From positions 3,472,001 to 3,536,000 of the forward strand of contig NZ_CP120983.1 in assembly GCF_030719215.1 (NCBI RefSeq): a stretch of 64,000 bases of DNA, read 5' to 3'. How positions within the stretch are numbered: position 1 is the first letter of the stretch; every line of letters begins with the position of its first letter. The position numbers and the translations under genes were made by a program. Under the pieces are notes generated by a model. That model was not told where the DNA came from. It worked only from the letters and a program-made list of their open reading frames with translations, and ran no database searches. Positions 1 through 7,763 of the stretch are shown here, one piece after another. Source of the stretch: Streptomyces sp. Alt3. GTDB lineage: Bacteria; Actinomycetota; Actinomycetes; Streptomycetales; Streptomycetaceae.

Positions 1-303
1 GTGCTCGCGGGCGACGAAGAAGGTGATCTCGCCCCGGTCGACGACCGTCTTCTCGATGGCGTTGTCCGGGAGCAGGTCCTGCTCCTCCAGGGCCCCTTCC
101 AGCTCGTCGGCCACCTCGTCGAACCAGCCGCCGTACGGCCGGGAGGTGGCGCCGGGCAGGGTCACCGTGCGGACGAGTCCCCCGTAGCCGGAGGTGTCGC
201 CGCCGTTGTTGGCGCCGAACATCCCCTTGCGTACGCCGATGACCTCGCCGGAGTCGTCGCGCGGGACGGGCACCTGCCCGCCGCCGTTCTGCTCGTCGCT
301 CAT
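1..303 (-). CDS. nuoC: NADH-quinone oxidoreductase subunit C, N-terminal part (cut by window start)
   Basis: This is the first 101 codons of the 30-kDa peripheral-arm subunit of respiratory complex I, which helps pass electrons from NADH to menaquinone. The visible part starts MSDEQNGGG and includes the Gly/Asn-rich stretch [15 protein letters not shown], followed by an acidic region and FFVAREH at the cut. The ATG at 303 overlaps the nuoB stop codon (ATGA), so the two genes are probably translationally coupled. The low-complexity N-terminal extension is typical of actinobacterial NuoC. Identity rests mostly on its position after nuoA-nuoB; the conserved C-terminal part is outside the window. 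Confidence 0.9.
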   Translation of the reverse strand, partial: MSDEQNGGGQVPVPRDDSGEVIGVRKGMFGANNGGDTSGYGGLVRTVTLPGATSRPYGGWFDEVADELEGALEEQDLLPDNAIEKTVVDRGEITFFVAREH

Positions 304-854
304 CGCAGCAGCCCCTTCATCTCGATCAGGGGAAGTGCCTTGAGCGCCGCCTCCTCCGCCTCGCGGGCGGCCTCCTCCGCGTTGACCCCGAGCTTGGAGC
401 CCTGGATCTTCTGGTGGAGCTTGAGGATGGCGTCGATCAGCATCTCGGGACGCGGCGGGCACCCCGGCAAATAGATGTCGACCGGGACAATATGATCAAC
501 ACCCTGAACAATGGCGTAATTATTGAACATTCCACCTGACGATGCACAAACCCCCATGGAGATAACCCACTTGGGGCTCGGCATCTGGTCGTAGACCTGC
601 CGCAGGACGGGCGCCATCTTCTGACTCACCCGCCCCGCGACGATCATCAGATCCGCCTGCCGCGGCGAACCACGGAAGACCTCCATCCCGAAACGGGCCA
701 GGTCGTACCGTCCGGCGCCGGTCGTCATCATCTCGATGGCGCAGCAGGCGAGGCCGAAGGTGGCGGGGAAGACGGAGGACTTCCGTACCCAGCCGGCGGC
801 CTGCTCGACAGTGGTCAGCACAAAGCCGCTCGGCAGCTTCTCTTCGAGTCCCAT
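300..854 (-). CDS. nuoB: NADH-quinone oxidoreductase subunit B
   Basis: This 184-residue protein is the PSST subunit of complex I. It carries the terminal cluster N2, which hands electrons to menaquinone at the membrane interface. The four expected cysteine ligands are present: the adjacent pair C37-C38 in [12 protein letters not shown]103 in GVCASSG, and C132 in PGCPPRPE. The length is normal for the family. It lies 17 bp downstream of nuoA and overlaps nuoC by the ATGA tetranucleotide, so it is the second gene of the nuo operon. Nothing about it is unusual. Confidence 0.97.
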   Translation of the reverse strand: MGLEEKLPSGFVLTTVEQAAGWVRKSSVFPATFGLACCAIEMMTTGAGRYDLARFGMEVFRGSPRQADLMIVAGRVSQKMAPVLRQVYDQMPSPKWVISMGVCASSGGMFNNYAIVQGVDHIVPVDIYLPGCPPRPEMLIDAILKLHQKIQGSKLGVNAEEAAREAEEAALKALPLIEMKGLLR

Positions 855-871
855 GTGTGCCCCTCAGCCCC

Positions 872-1231
872 TCAGTCCCATTCCAGGCCGCCCCGGCGCC
901 ACACATACGCGTAGGCGACGAAGACGGTGAGCACGAAGAGCAGCATCTCCACGAGCCCGAAGATCCCCAGGGCGTCGAAGGTGACCGCCCAGGGATAGAG
1001 GAAGACGATCTCGATGTCGAAGACGATGAACAGCATCGCCGTCAGGTAGTACTTGATGGGGAAACGGCCACCTCCAGCTGGAGTGGGGGTGGGTTCGATA
1101 CCGCACTCGTACGCTTCGAGCCTTGCTCGGTTGTACCGCTTTGGGCCGATTAGCGTGGCCATGACCACGGAGAAGATCGCAAAGCCTGCCCCGAGGGCGC
1201 CGAGCACGAGGATGGGCGCGTAGGCATTCAC
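872..1231 (-). CDS. nuoA: NADH-quinone oxidoreductase subunit A
   Basis: This 119-residue membrane subunit of complex I has three predicted transmembrane helices. The first is APILVLGALGAGFAIFSVV near the N-terminus and the last is LVEMLLFVLTVFVAYAYV. The conserved loop between helices 1 and 2 (YECGIEP, followed by FPIKYYLTAMLFIVFDIE) holds the cysteine that marks the active/deactive switch in complex I. I chose the GTG at 1231, which gives the usual NuoA length and is preceded by GAAGGAGCGAGGA. A longer in-frame ORF upstream has no NuoA-like sequence. A Rex-like operator lies 81-96 bp upstream. Confidence 0.95.
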   Translation of the reverse strand: MNAYAPILVLGALGAGFAIFSVVMATLIGPKRYNRARLEAYECGIEPTPTPAGGGRFPIKYYLTAMLFIVFDIEIVFLYPWAVTFDALGIFGLVEMLLFVLTVFVAYAYVWRRGGLEWD

Positions 1232-1311
1232 GCTCCTCGCTCCTTCCAGTCGTCCTTGACCGTTGGACCGCATCGGGCGACCGGCTCGCCACCTCATCAA
1301 GATCGTGCACA

Positions 1312-1327
1312 TGTGAGGCAGTTCACA
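1312..1327. promoter_or_regulatory. Probable Rex operator (ROP) upstream of nuoA
   Basis: TGTGAGGCAGTTCACA agrees with the Rex consensus TGTGAACNNGTTCACA at all but two of the specified positions. Rex is a redox repressor that binds DNA when NADH/NAD+ is low. The nuo operon is an established Rex target in S. coelicolor. The site lies 81-96 bp upstream of the nuoA GTG, a sensible position for repression. Confidence 0.7.
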
Positions 1328-1661
1328 AGCCCGACTGCCCCGCATCCTATGCCTGCCGTCCTGTGATCTGCGACACGGGGTACACCAACGTCTTTGTGAT
1401 CTCCACCACCTGACGAACGATCATGAAGTCGGATGAGCGGTGATCTTCGTACGCGAAGCGGCCGACCGGTTACGAGACGTGACATCTCGCGGCGTTACCG
1501 CTGGTCAAAGGCGCATGGCCCTATCAATCGACAGCCTGTACAAGCAAATTGGCGGTGGACACCGATTGGGTGGTATAGGGACCGGCTTCAGATCGAGGCC
1601 ACCCGGACGAGGGGCCTCCGGTACCGATGTGGACATTGCGCACGCATTCACGATCTTCCGG

Positions 1662-1745
1662 ACGGACCTGTGACCCACGGACGGACGGACCGGTGGCGCG
1701 TGGACGGACGGACCGGTGACGCACGGACGGGACGGCAGGAGCCGG
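1662..1745. repeat. Imperfect 23-bp tandem repeat
   Basis: Units beginning ACGGACGGACCGGTG start at 1681 and 1704. A partial unit starting ACGGGACGG is at 1727, and a diverged one precedes them at 1662. The period is 23 bp. The array is intergenic and lies between the nuoA and NlpC promoters. The function is unknown; it may be replication slippage in G+C-rich DNA. Confidence 0.7.
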
Positions 1746-1975
1746 GAAGGGATCAGCGAGCCGGCGACGCGCGACCGGATCGGCGACGCGTCGACGGATG
1801 ACAGGGCGCGGGCCGGATCCGCGAGCCGGCGCCGAACGACTCGCCCAACCCCCCGACGGGCGGCCATGGAATCGGACATGACTCGCCAATAGGTCACACC
1901 GCCCGCAGTTCCCGGCCGATCGCGCACGGCACGCGGCGCGCGGCCGCGCGGTTGCCTCTCACGGGAGACACATGC

Positions 1976-1991
1976 TGTGACCTGCATCACC
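1976..1991. promoter_or_regulatory. Possible Crp (cAMP receptor protein) site
   Basis: TGTGACCTGCATCACC contains GTGACCTGCATCAC, which fits the reported Streptomyces Crp motif GTGNCNTGNGNCAC with one mismatch. It is about 240 bp upstream of the NlpC/P60 start codon. Crp affects germination and cell-wall remodelling in Streptomyces, so the target is plausible. Binding is inferred from sequence only. Confidence 0.4.
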
Positions 1992-2228
1992 TCACGCCCG
2001 CTCCAAGAGAAGCGGGCTTGGCCAACCGTGTGAACAGATGGTAAGCGACGGGCAATTCGGACCTATTGAAAGAATGGCGTGATCACAGCGGTGCAGCAGC
2101 GTGACCGTTTTGCCCCTTAGGGCGTCAATAAGGGCCTCAAATAAGCGGATTCACAGGTTCCGAACGTAACTGTGTCGCAACACACGTTTCTTGATGGGAC
2201 CCCTACAGCCCTGATAGCGCTAGTACCC

Positions 2229-3065
2229 ATGTCCCACACCGCTCACATACCCAGCCACCGGAAGCCCCGCCAACGCGCCTCGAAGACGGCGCTGCGGGCA
2301 GGAGTTGCCGGTGGCGTCCTCAGCACCATCGCGGTCGCGGGTGCCGCCGGTCCGGCCCAGGCCGAGCCGGTGACCCAGACCATCGAGATGCCCACCATCA
2401 CGGCCGGGCTCTCCACCTCCGTCGCCGCGTCCGCGCAGGCGACCCAGTCGGTCGCTCTCGACCTCGAGACGCGTGCCACCGAGGACGCCGCAGCGGCCAC
2501 CGCCGCCAAGACCGCCAAGAAGGCCAAGGCAGAGGCGGTCCGCAAGGCCGAGGCCAAGAAGAAGGCCGAAGCAGCCGCCGAGGCCAAGGCAGAGGAGGCC
2601 GCCGAGCGCGCCTCCCGTTCCGCCGAGCGCACCACGCTCAGCGCGTCCTCGGGCTCCTCCGGCTCCTCTTCCGCTTCCTCTTCCTCTTCCTCCTCGTCGT
2701 CGAGCGCCACCGGGTCCGCCGCGTCCGTCATCGCGTTCGCGCAGTCCCAGGTCGGCGACGCGTACGTCTCCGGCGGCACCGGCCCGAACTCGTGGGACTG
2801 CTCGGGTCTGGTCCAGGCCGCCTTCGGCTCGGTGGGCATCGACCTGCCGCGCGTCTCGCAGAGCCAGTCGACGGCCGGCACCCAGGTCTCCCTCGACAAC
2901 CTCCAGCCCGGCGACATCCTGTACTGGGGCGGCGCGGGCAGCGCCTACCACGTCGGGATCTACGTCGGCGGCGGCCAGTTCGTCGGCGCGCAGAACTCCA
3001 GCACCGGCGTCGTGCAGAAGTCCCTGGACTACGACCCGCCGTCGGGCGCCGTCCGCGTTCTCTGA
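2229..3065 (+). CDS. Secreted C40 (NlpC/P60) cell-wall peptidase
   Basis: This 278-residue exported endopeptidase probably cuts peptidoglycan stem peptides. It has a basic N-terminus, a hydrophobic signal segment (AGVAGGVLSTIAVAGAAG) and a likely signal peptidase site after AQA. An Ala/Lys/Glu-rich coiled-coil-like region follows, then a Ser-rich linker, then the C-terminal NlpC/P60 domain. The catalytic Cys is about C191 in WDCSGLV and the His about H241 in YHVGIYVG. I chose the ATG at 2229 because homologous proteins begin MSHTAH; an in-frame GTG at 2172 adds non-conserved sequence. No good Shine-Dalgarno precedes the ATG, so the start is less certain than the identity. A strong terminator follows. 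Confidence 0.9.
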   Translation: MSHTAHIPSHRKPRQRASKTALRAGVAGGVLSTIAVAGAAGPAQAEPVTQTIEMPTITAGLSTSVAASAQATQSVALDLETRATEDAAAATAAKTAKKAKAEAVRKAEAKKKAEAAAEAKAEEAAERASRSAERTTLSASSGSSGSSSASSSSSSSSSSATGSAASVIAFAQSQVGDAYVSGGTGPNSWDCSGLVQAAFGSVGIDLPRVSQSQSTAGTQVSLDNLQPGDILYWGGAGSAYHVGIYVGGGQFVGAQNSSTGVVQKSLDYDPPSGAVRVL

Positions 3066-3097
3066 TTCACAAGCTCCACGCGCCTGAGCGCGACCGC

Positions 3098-3130
3098 GGG
3101 CCGTCACTCCACCGCTCGGAGTGACGGCCC
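3098..3130. terminator. Bidirectional terminator between NlpC/P60 and mptB-like genes
   Basis: The 13-bp perfect stem GGGCCGTCACTCC / GGAGTGACGGCCC has a 7-nt loop. It lies 33 bp after the NlpC stop and just before the stop of the convergent gene, so it can serve both. Confidence 0.85.
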
Positions 3131-3131
3131 G

Positions 3132-4649
3132 TCATCGTGCGCCGGGCGCGTCCGCCCCCGAGGCGGTCTCCGAGACGATCTCAGCAGGGGCATTCGCAGC
3201 GGTCTCCAGCGGACGGCGCTGTCCCGGCACGTGTCCTCGTCCGGCGCCGGCCCGGTCCCTGCGCAGGAGCAGCACGCCCGCCGCGCACACCAGGGCCGCC
3301 AGTACGAAGCCGTACGGCGGGGTGGATCCCGAGGGCTGTGTCTCGTAGACGAGCGCCGCCGAGAGCACGGTCACCGCGCCCAGGGCCCGGCCGCCGCTCG
3401 CCGTGGCGGCGAGCACCGCCGTCGCCCACAACAGGTACCAGGGCTGGACCATCGGTGAGAGCGCGACCAGGGCCAGCAGCGCGAGACCCAGGGCGCGCAC
3501 GGGTTCCGTACGTCCGGTCGTCGCGTGCCACGCGAGGCGTGCGATCAGCACCAGCGCGATCAGCAGACCCAGGTTCTGCACGGCGGCCTTGACCGGATCC
3601 GGGTCGGTCCCGGCCAGGAGCCGCAGGAGTTCCCCCAGTCCCAGGCCCAGGTCGCTGCTGAGGGACAGCGCTGTGTGGATGCGTCCGGCGACGCTCTGGG
3701 TCCCGATCCAGCCGAAGCCGGTGCCGCCGAGGAACGTCACGCCGACGACGACGGCCGCAGCGACCAGCCCCGGCGCCAGCAGGCCCTTCACGACCCGGCG
3801 TACGACCGGGCCCGTCGCCGCCCGGCCCACCACGACACCGACGAACAGCAGTGCCACCGCGGCGGGTGACTTCACCATCATGGCGAGCCCGATGAGCGCC
3901 GACCCGGTGATCCACCTCCCGCGCAGGGCGAGCAGCACGCCCGCCAGCATGAGGCCGGTCATCAGCCCGTCGTTGTGGACGCCGCCGACGACGTGGATGA
4001 GCAGCAGCGGGTTCAGCGCCCCGAGCCACAGCGCGGCGCTCTCGCTGCGTCCGTGCTCCCGGGCGAGGTTGCGCAGGGCCCACACGACGAGCACGAGCGC
4101 GCCGAGGGCGATGAGACGCATTCCCAGCACGGCGGGCACGAGGGTGCCGCCGGTCGCCCACGCGACGCCGCGAGCGAGGAGGAGGAAGAACGGGCCGTAC
4201 GGGGCCGGGGTGTCGGTCCAGTGCCCGCCGACGCTGGCCGCCGCGTCGCCGCCCGGCCCGTCGGGATCGAGGACGGACGGCCCCATGCTGTAGACGTCGT
4301 GTCCTTCGAGGACCATCGCACCCTGCGCGATGTAGCTGTAGACGTCGGCGCTGTACAGCGGGGGCGCGAGGACCAGCGGCGCCGTCCACCATCCGAGGGT
4401 GACGAGGGTGTCGCGTACGGAGGCTCCGGCCCTCCCGTACAGCCACCAGGCGACGACGAGCACCGTCAGTCCGCCGTACGAGAGTGCGTAGCCCGCGGCT
4501 CTCACCGCGGGTCCGTGGTCCACCCACAGGCCCCAGGGGTCGTGGGCCGGGAGCGTGCCGACGGCCCAGCCTCCCAGCGCGATCGCCGCCGACCCGGCAG
4601 CGCCGAGCCGGCGGAAGCCGCCGGTGGTCCATGTCCCTGTTGCCCCCAT
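3132..4649 (-). CDS. Polytopic mannosyltransferase, MptB-like
   Basis: This 505-residue integral membrane protein has many hydrophobic helices and resembles the MptB family of polyprenol-phosphomannose-dependent alpha-1,6-mannosyltransferases (GT-C fold). After the first helices comes a loop with LYSADVYSYIAQGAMVLEGHDVY. Acidic residues in such a first extracytoplasmic loop are the usual catalytic and donor-binding site of GT-C enzymes. Other family-like segments are PYGPFFLLLARG, LNPLLLIHVVGGVHNDG and SPMVQPWYLLWA. The C-terminal 50 residues are polar and likely cytoplasmic. MptB acts in lipomannan synthesis in mycobacteria; Streptomyces lack that polymer, so the true acceptor here is unknown. 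Confidence 0.75.
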   Translation of the reverse strand: MGATGTWTTGGFRRLGAAGSAAIALGGWAVGTLPAHDPWGLWVDHGPAVRAAGYALSYGGLTVLVVAWWLYGRAGASVRDTLVTLGWWTAPLVLAPPLYSADVYSYIAQGAMVLEGHDVYSMGPSVLDPDGPGGDAAASVGGHWTDTPAPYGPFFLLLARGVAWATGGTLVPAVLGMRLIALGALVLVVWALRNLAREHGRSESAALWLGALNPLLLIHVVGGVHNDGLMTGLMLAGVLLALRGRWITGSALIGLAMMVKSPAAVALLFVGVVVGRAATGPVVRRVVKGLLAPGLVAAAVVVGVTFLGGTGFGWIGTQSVAGRIHTALSLSSDLGLGLGELLRLLAGTDPDPVKAAVQNLGLLIALVLIARLAWHATTGRTEPVRALGLALLALVALSPMVQPWYLLWATAVLAATASGGRALGAVTVLSAALVYETQPSGSTPPYGFVLAALVCAAGVLLLRRDRAGAGRGHVPGQRRPLETAANAPAEIVSETASGADAPGAR

Positions 4650-4686
4650 GGGCCGAACCTACCGTAGGACCGACCACCGGGAAGCA

Positions 4687-4708
4687 GGGCCCGGGCCGGC
4701 CCGGGCCC
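4687..4708 (-). terminator. Perfect G+C palindrome after the reductase gene
   Basis: A 22-bp perfect inverted repeat (GGGCCCGGGCC followed by its complement) lies 18 bp downstream of the geranylgeranyl-reductase stop and 38 bp upstream of the mptB-like start. It is probably a hairpin terminator, without a U-tract, as is common in Streptomyces. Confidence 0.6.
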
Positions 4709-4725
4709 GTCACTCCATGCCCCGC

Positions 4726-6009
4726 TCAGGCCTTCGGCGCGACCTTCGAGAGGCCGTTGATGATGCGGTCCATGGCGTCGCCGCCCGTCGGGTCGGTGAG
4801 GTTGGCGAGCATCTTCAGCGTGAACTTCATCAGGACCGGGTGGGTCAGGCCGCGCTGGGTGGCGATCTTCATGACCTTCGGGTTCCCGATCATCTTCACG
4901 AACGCGCGGCCCAGCGTGTAGTACCCGCCGTAGGTGTCCTTGAGGATCTTCGGGTAGTGCTGCAGGGCCAGTTCCCGCTGGGCGGGGGTGGCGCGGGCGT
5001 GCGCCTGGACGATGACGTCCGCGGCGATCTGGCCCGACTCCATGGCGTACGCGATGCCTTCGCCGTTGAACGGGTTGACGAGCCCGCCCGCGTCACCGAC
5101 GAGCAGCAGGCCCTTGGTGTAGTGCGGCTGCCGGTTGAACGCCATGGGGAGCGCGGCCCCGCGGATCGGCGTCGTCATGTTCTCCGGGGTGTAGCCCCAG
5201 TCCTCCGGCATCGAGGCGCACCAAGCCTTGAGCACCTCGCGCCAGTCGAGCTCCTTGAAGGCGGAGGAGGAGTTGAGGATGCCGAGGCCGACGTTGGACG
5301 TGCCGTCGCCCATGCCGAAGATCCAGCCGTAGCCCGGCAGCAGCCGGTCCTCGGCGCCGCGGCGGTCCCACAGCTCCAGCCAGGACTCCAGGTAGTCGTC
5401 GTCGTGGCGGGGAGAGGTGAAGTACGTGCGGACCGCGACACCCATCGGGCGGTCCTCCCGGCGGTGCAGGCCCATGTTGAGGGACAGCCGGGTGGAGTTG
5501 CCGTCGGCCGCGACGACGAGCGGGGCGTGGAAGGTGACCGGGGTCTTCTCCTCGCCGAGCTTGGCGTGGACACCGGTGATGCGGCCGGTGCGCTCGTCCT
5601 TGACCGGTTCCCCGACGTTGCAGCGCTCGTACAGCCGTGCGCCGGCCTTCTGGGCCTGGCGGGCCAGCTGCTCGTCGAAGTCGTCGCGCTTGCGGACCAG
5701 ACCGTAGTCCGGGTACGAGGCGAGATCCGGCCAGTCGAGCTGGAGGCGGACGCCGCCGCCGATGATGCGCAGGCCCTTGTTGCGCAGCCAGCCGGCCTCT
5801 TCTGAGATGTCGATGCCCATGGAGACGAGCTGCTTGGTGGCGCGCGGGGTGAGACCGTCGCCGCAGACCTTCTCACGCGGGAAGGCCGTCTTCTCCAGGA
5901 GGAGGACGTCGAGTCCGGCCTTCGCGAGGTAGTACGCGGTCGTGGAGCCGGCTGGGCCCGCTCCGACGACGATCACGTCCGCGCTGTGTTCGGAGAGGGG
6001 CTCGGTCAC
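4726..6009 (-). CDS. Geranylgeranyl reductase family FAD-dependent oxidoreductase (menaquinone side-chain reductase candidate)
   Basis: This 427-residue flavoprotein begins with a Rossmann dinucleotide-binding motif (VVGAGPAGSTTAYYLAKAG). It also has the family signature FPREKVCGDGLTPRA and a second FAD-contact motif, LLVGDAGGLVNPFNGEGIAYAMESG. Relatives hydrogenate isoprenoid double bonds; mycobacterial MenJ does this on the menaquinone side chain. The location between nuo, menG and mqnC makes menaquinone the likely substrate, by inference. I chose the GTG at 6009 with GGGAGA upstream; a longer form adds only non-conserved residues. The promoter region is shared with the divergent GNAT gene. 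Confidence 0.85.
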   Translation of the reverse strand: MTEPLSEHSADVIVVGAGPAGSTTAYYLAKAGLDVLLLEKTAFPREKVCGDGLTPRATKQLVSMGIDISEEAGWLRNKGLRIIGGGVRLQLDWPDLASYPDYGLVRKRDDFDEQLARQAQKAGARLYERCNVGEPVKDERTGRITGVHAKLGEEKTPVTFHAPLVVAADGNSTRLSLNMGLHRREDRPMGVAVRTYFTSPRHDDDYLESWLELWDRRGAEDRLLPGYGWIFGMGDGTSNVGLGILNSSSAFKELDWREVLKAWCASMPEDWGYTPENMTTPIRGAALPMAFNRQPHYTKGLLLVGDAGGLVNPFNGEGIAYAMESGQIAADVIVQAHARATPAQRELALQHYPKILKDTYGGYYTLGRAFVKMIGNPKVMKIATQRGLTHPVLMKFTLKMLANLTDPTGGDAMDRIINGLSKVAPKA

Positions 6010-6106
6010 GGTCGGATCTCCCGAAGACTCGAATTCGCGTGCCGCGCGGCACATGTCGCGTGCAGTCTATGGGTGCCTGCTGATCAACCTTCCGAAGGGC
6101 TCCCCG

Positions 6107-6625
6107 ATGACGCACGTGCCTGACTCGACCCCGTCCGTACATCTGCGTGTCCCCACCGACGAGGACGCCCTGGCCTGGTACCGGGTGTTCGACGATCCGG
6201 AGGTGATGGAGTTCCACGGCGGCCGCAGGGCGGAGTACTCCGTGTACGAGGAGTTGACCGCCCGCCAGCGCCGGCACGACGCGGAGCTCGGCCACTGCCT
6301 GTGGACGGTGCTGGACGACACCGGCCAGGTGCTCGGTTTCACGGGCGCCCAGCCGTGGCCGCACACGTCGTTCGGGCCGGTGGGTGAGATCGAGATCGGC
6401 TGGCGGCTGGGCCGGGCCTCCTGGGGGCACGGTTACGCGACCGCCGCCGCGCGCGTCACGCTGGAGCGGATGAGGGCGCTCGGGATACGGGAGGTCGTGG
6501 CGATGATCAACACGCGGAACGCCCGCTCGGTGGCGGTGGCGGTACGTCTCGGAATGCGGCAGGCCGAGACGTACACGAGCCCGGTGTCGAAGCAGGAGGC
6601 GTACTGCTTCCGGCTGGAGCTCTGA
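6107..6625 (+). CDS. GNAT family N-acetyltransferase (RimJ/RimL-like)
   Basis: This is a 172-residue acetyl-CoA-dependent acetyltransferase. The acetyl-CoA-binding segment EIEIGWRLGRASWGHGYATA matches motif A (R/QxxGxG/A), and NTRNARSVAVAVRLGMRQ resembles the acceptor end of Rim-type GNAT domains. The substrate cannot be told from sequence. The ATG at 6107 follows GAAGGG at a suitable distance and starts exactly where the domain begins. It is divergent from the reductase gene and convergent with menG, whose stop is only 12 bp away. Confidence 0.88.
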   Translation: MTHVPDSTPSVHLRVPTDEDALAWYRVFDDPEVMEFHGGRRAEYSVYEELTARQRRHDAELGHCLWTVLDDTGQVLGFTGAQPWPHTSFGPVGEIEIGWRLGRASWGHGYATAAARVTLERMRALGIREVVAMINTRNARSVAVAVRLGMRQAETYTSPVSKQEAYCFRLEL

Positions 6626-6637
6626 GCCCCGCGGCGG

Positions 6638-7330
6638 TCAGGCGCGTACGCCCCGGTGGAGTGCCACGACTCCGCCGGTGAGGTTGCGCCAGGCCACGTC
6701 CGACCAGCCGGCCTTCTGCAGCAGCGTCGCCAGGCCGGCCTGGTCGGGCCAGGCGCGGATCGACTCGGCGAGGTAGACGTAGGCGTCCGGGTTGGACGAC
6801 ACCGCCCGCGCCACCGGCGGCAGCGCCCGCATCAAATACTCGGTGTAGACGGTCCGGAAGGGTGTCCACGTCGGCTGGGAGAACTCGCAGATCACGACCC
6901 GCCCGCCGCGCCTGGTGACCCGGTACAGCTCGCTCAGCGCGGCGCCGGTGTCCTGGATGTTGCGCAGCCCGAAGGAGATCGTGACCGCGTCGAAGGTCTC
7001 GTCCTTGAACGGGAGCCTCATGCCGTCACCCGCGGTGAACGGCATCCACGGGTGGCGCTCCTTGCCGACCCTGAGCATCCCGATCGAGAAGTCGCAGGGC
7101 ACCACGTAGGCACCGGCCCGGGCGAAGGGCTGCGAGGAGGTGGCCGTCCCGGCGGCGAGGTCGAGGATCTTCTGCGCCGGGCGCGCGTCGACGGCCCGGG
7201 CGACCTCCTTGCGCCACAGCCGCGCCTGTCCGAGCGACAGCACGTCGTTGGTGAGGTCGTAGTTCGCCGCCACGTCGTCGAACATCGAGGCGACTTCGTG
7301 CGGCTGCTTGTCCAGGGATGCTCGGGTCAC
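6638..7330 (-). CDS. menG: Demethylmenaquinone methyltransferase
   Basis: This 230-residue class I SAM-dependent methyltransferase of the UbiE/MenG family carries out the last methylation of menaquinone synthesis (demethylmenaquinone to menaquinone). Motifs seen are [22 protein letters not shown] near the start, the SAM site [35 protein letters not shown], and EFSQPTW. I chose the GTG at 7330 with GGGAGG just upstream; the in-frame extension to 7483 is Arg/Pro-rich and non-conserved. With mqnC, mqnA and the reductase in the same window it belongs to a dispersed menaquinone gene set. Palindromic repeats lie upstream. Confidence 0.95.
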   Translation of the reverse strand: MTRASLDKQPHEVASMFDDVAANYDLTNDVLSLGQARLWRKEVARAVDARPAQKILDLAAGTATSSQPFARAGAYVVPCDFSIGMLRVGKERHPWMPFTAGDGMRLPFKDETFDAVTISFGLRNIQDTGAALSELYRVTRRGGRVVICEFSQPTWTPFRTVYTEYLMRALPPVARAVSSNPDAYVYLAESIRAWPDQAGLATLLQKAGWSDVAWRNLTGGVVALHRGVRA

Positions 7331-7763
7331 CCTCCCATTCAAGCAGCCCGGCCTCCGGTGCCTCGCGGCGGCGTGGACCGGGTCAGGCGTTTTCCTCGCG
7401 GTCGGGGCGTCGCACCGTGCGAGCGGGGTCCTTCGCACCGTGCGGGAAGGGCGTCGCGCCGTGCGGGCGGGGCCCGGTCGCACCCTGGGACCGGCGTCCC
7501 GGGCCCGGCGGATGCGGCGCCCACACAGGTCATCCGCGTTTTCGGGAACAGCACCGCCTTGATCATCGTCTCACCGGACGAGGGAAAGGGGATTCCGCGC
7601 CGGTGACCCACAGCAACTCCCGGACGACGGACGGGAGAGCGGGCTGCCGGCCCCACGCGGAACGCGGACGGGCACCGGGTGCCCGAGAAGCAGGTCAGCG
7701 TGCGGGGCGGATGATCCTTCCGTCCCGGGCGGTCACACCGAGACCACGGACATTCACCACAGC
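7331..7763. other. Intergenic region upstream of menG and the DUF3152 gene
   Basis: This 433-bp divergent promoter region contains three copies of an 11-bp palindrome at 7411-7465. It has no ORF with coding bias on either strand. The part around 7540-7610 is somewhat less G+C-rich and may hold the promoters. Confidence 0.5.
7411..7465. repeat. Triplicated palindrome CGCACCGTGCG
   Basis: CGCACCGTGCG occurs at 7411-7421 and 7434-7444, and a variant CGCGCCGTGCG at 7455-7465. Each is an inverted repeat around a central C, spaced 21-23 bp apart, or about two helical turns. The cluster begins 81 bp upstream of the menG start. Such in-phase palindromes could bind a repeated regulator, but the factor is unknown. 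Confidence 0.6.

Larger units (their letters stand above)
1232..2228. other. Long intergenic region between nuoA and the NlpC/P60 gene
   Basis: About 1 kb separates two divergent genes. Neither strand has an ORF with Streptomyces-like codon bias. It contains a Rex-like site near nuoA, 23-bp tandem repeats around 1662-1745, and a Crp-like site at 1976-1991. A stretch of lower G+C at about 2040-2200 probably holds the NlpC promoter. I looked for a c-di-AMP (ydaO) riboswitch, known upstream of some Streptomyces cell-wall hydrolases, and did not find its conserved G-rich motifs. Confidence 0.6.

Noticed and set aside
1662..1745. Possible CRISPR array
   Set aside because: The 23-bp units are contiguous without unique spacers, and there are no cas genes.
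2030..2228. Possible c-di-AMP (ydaO) riboswitch before the NlpC/P60 gene
   Set aside because: The conserved G-rich core motifs of the class are not present.
4555..5805. Plus-strand open frame opposite the geranylgeranyl reductase
   Set aside because: It is antisense to a clear flavoprotein, with repetitive low-information sequence.
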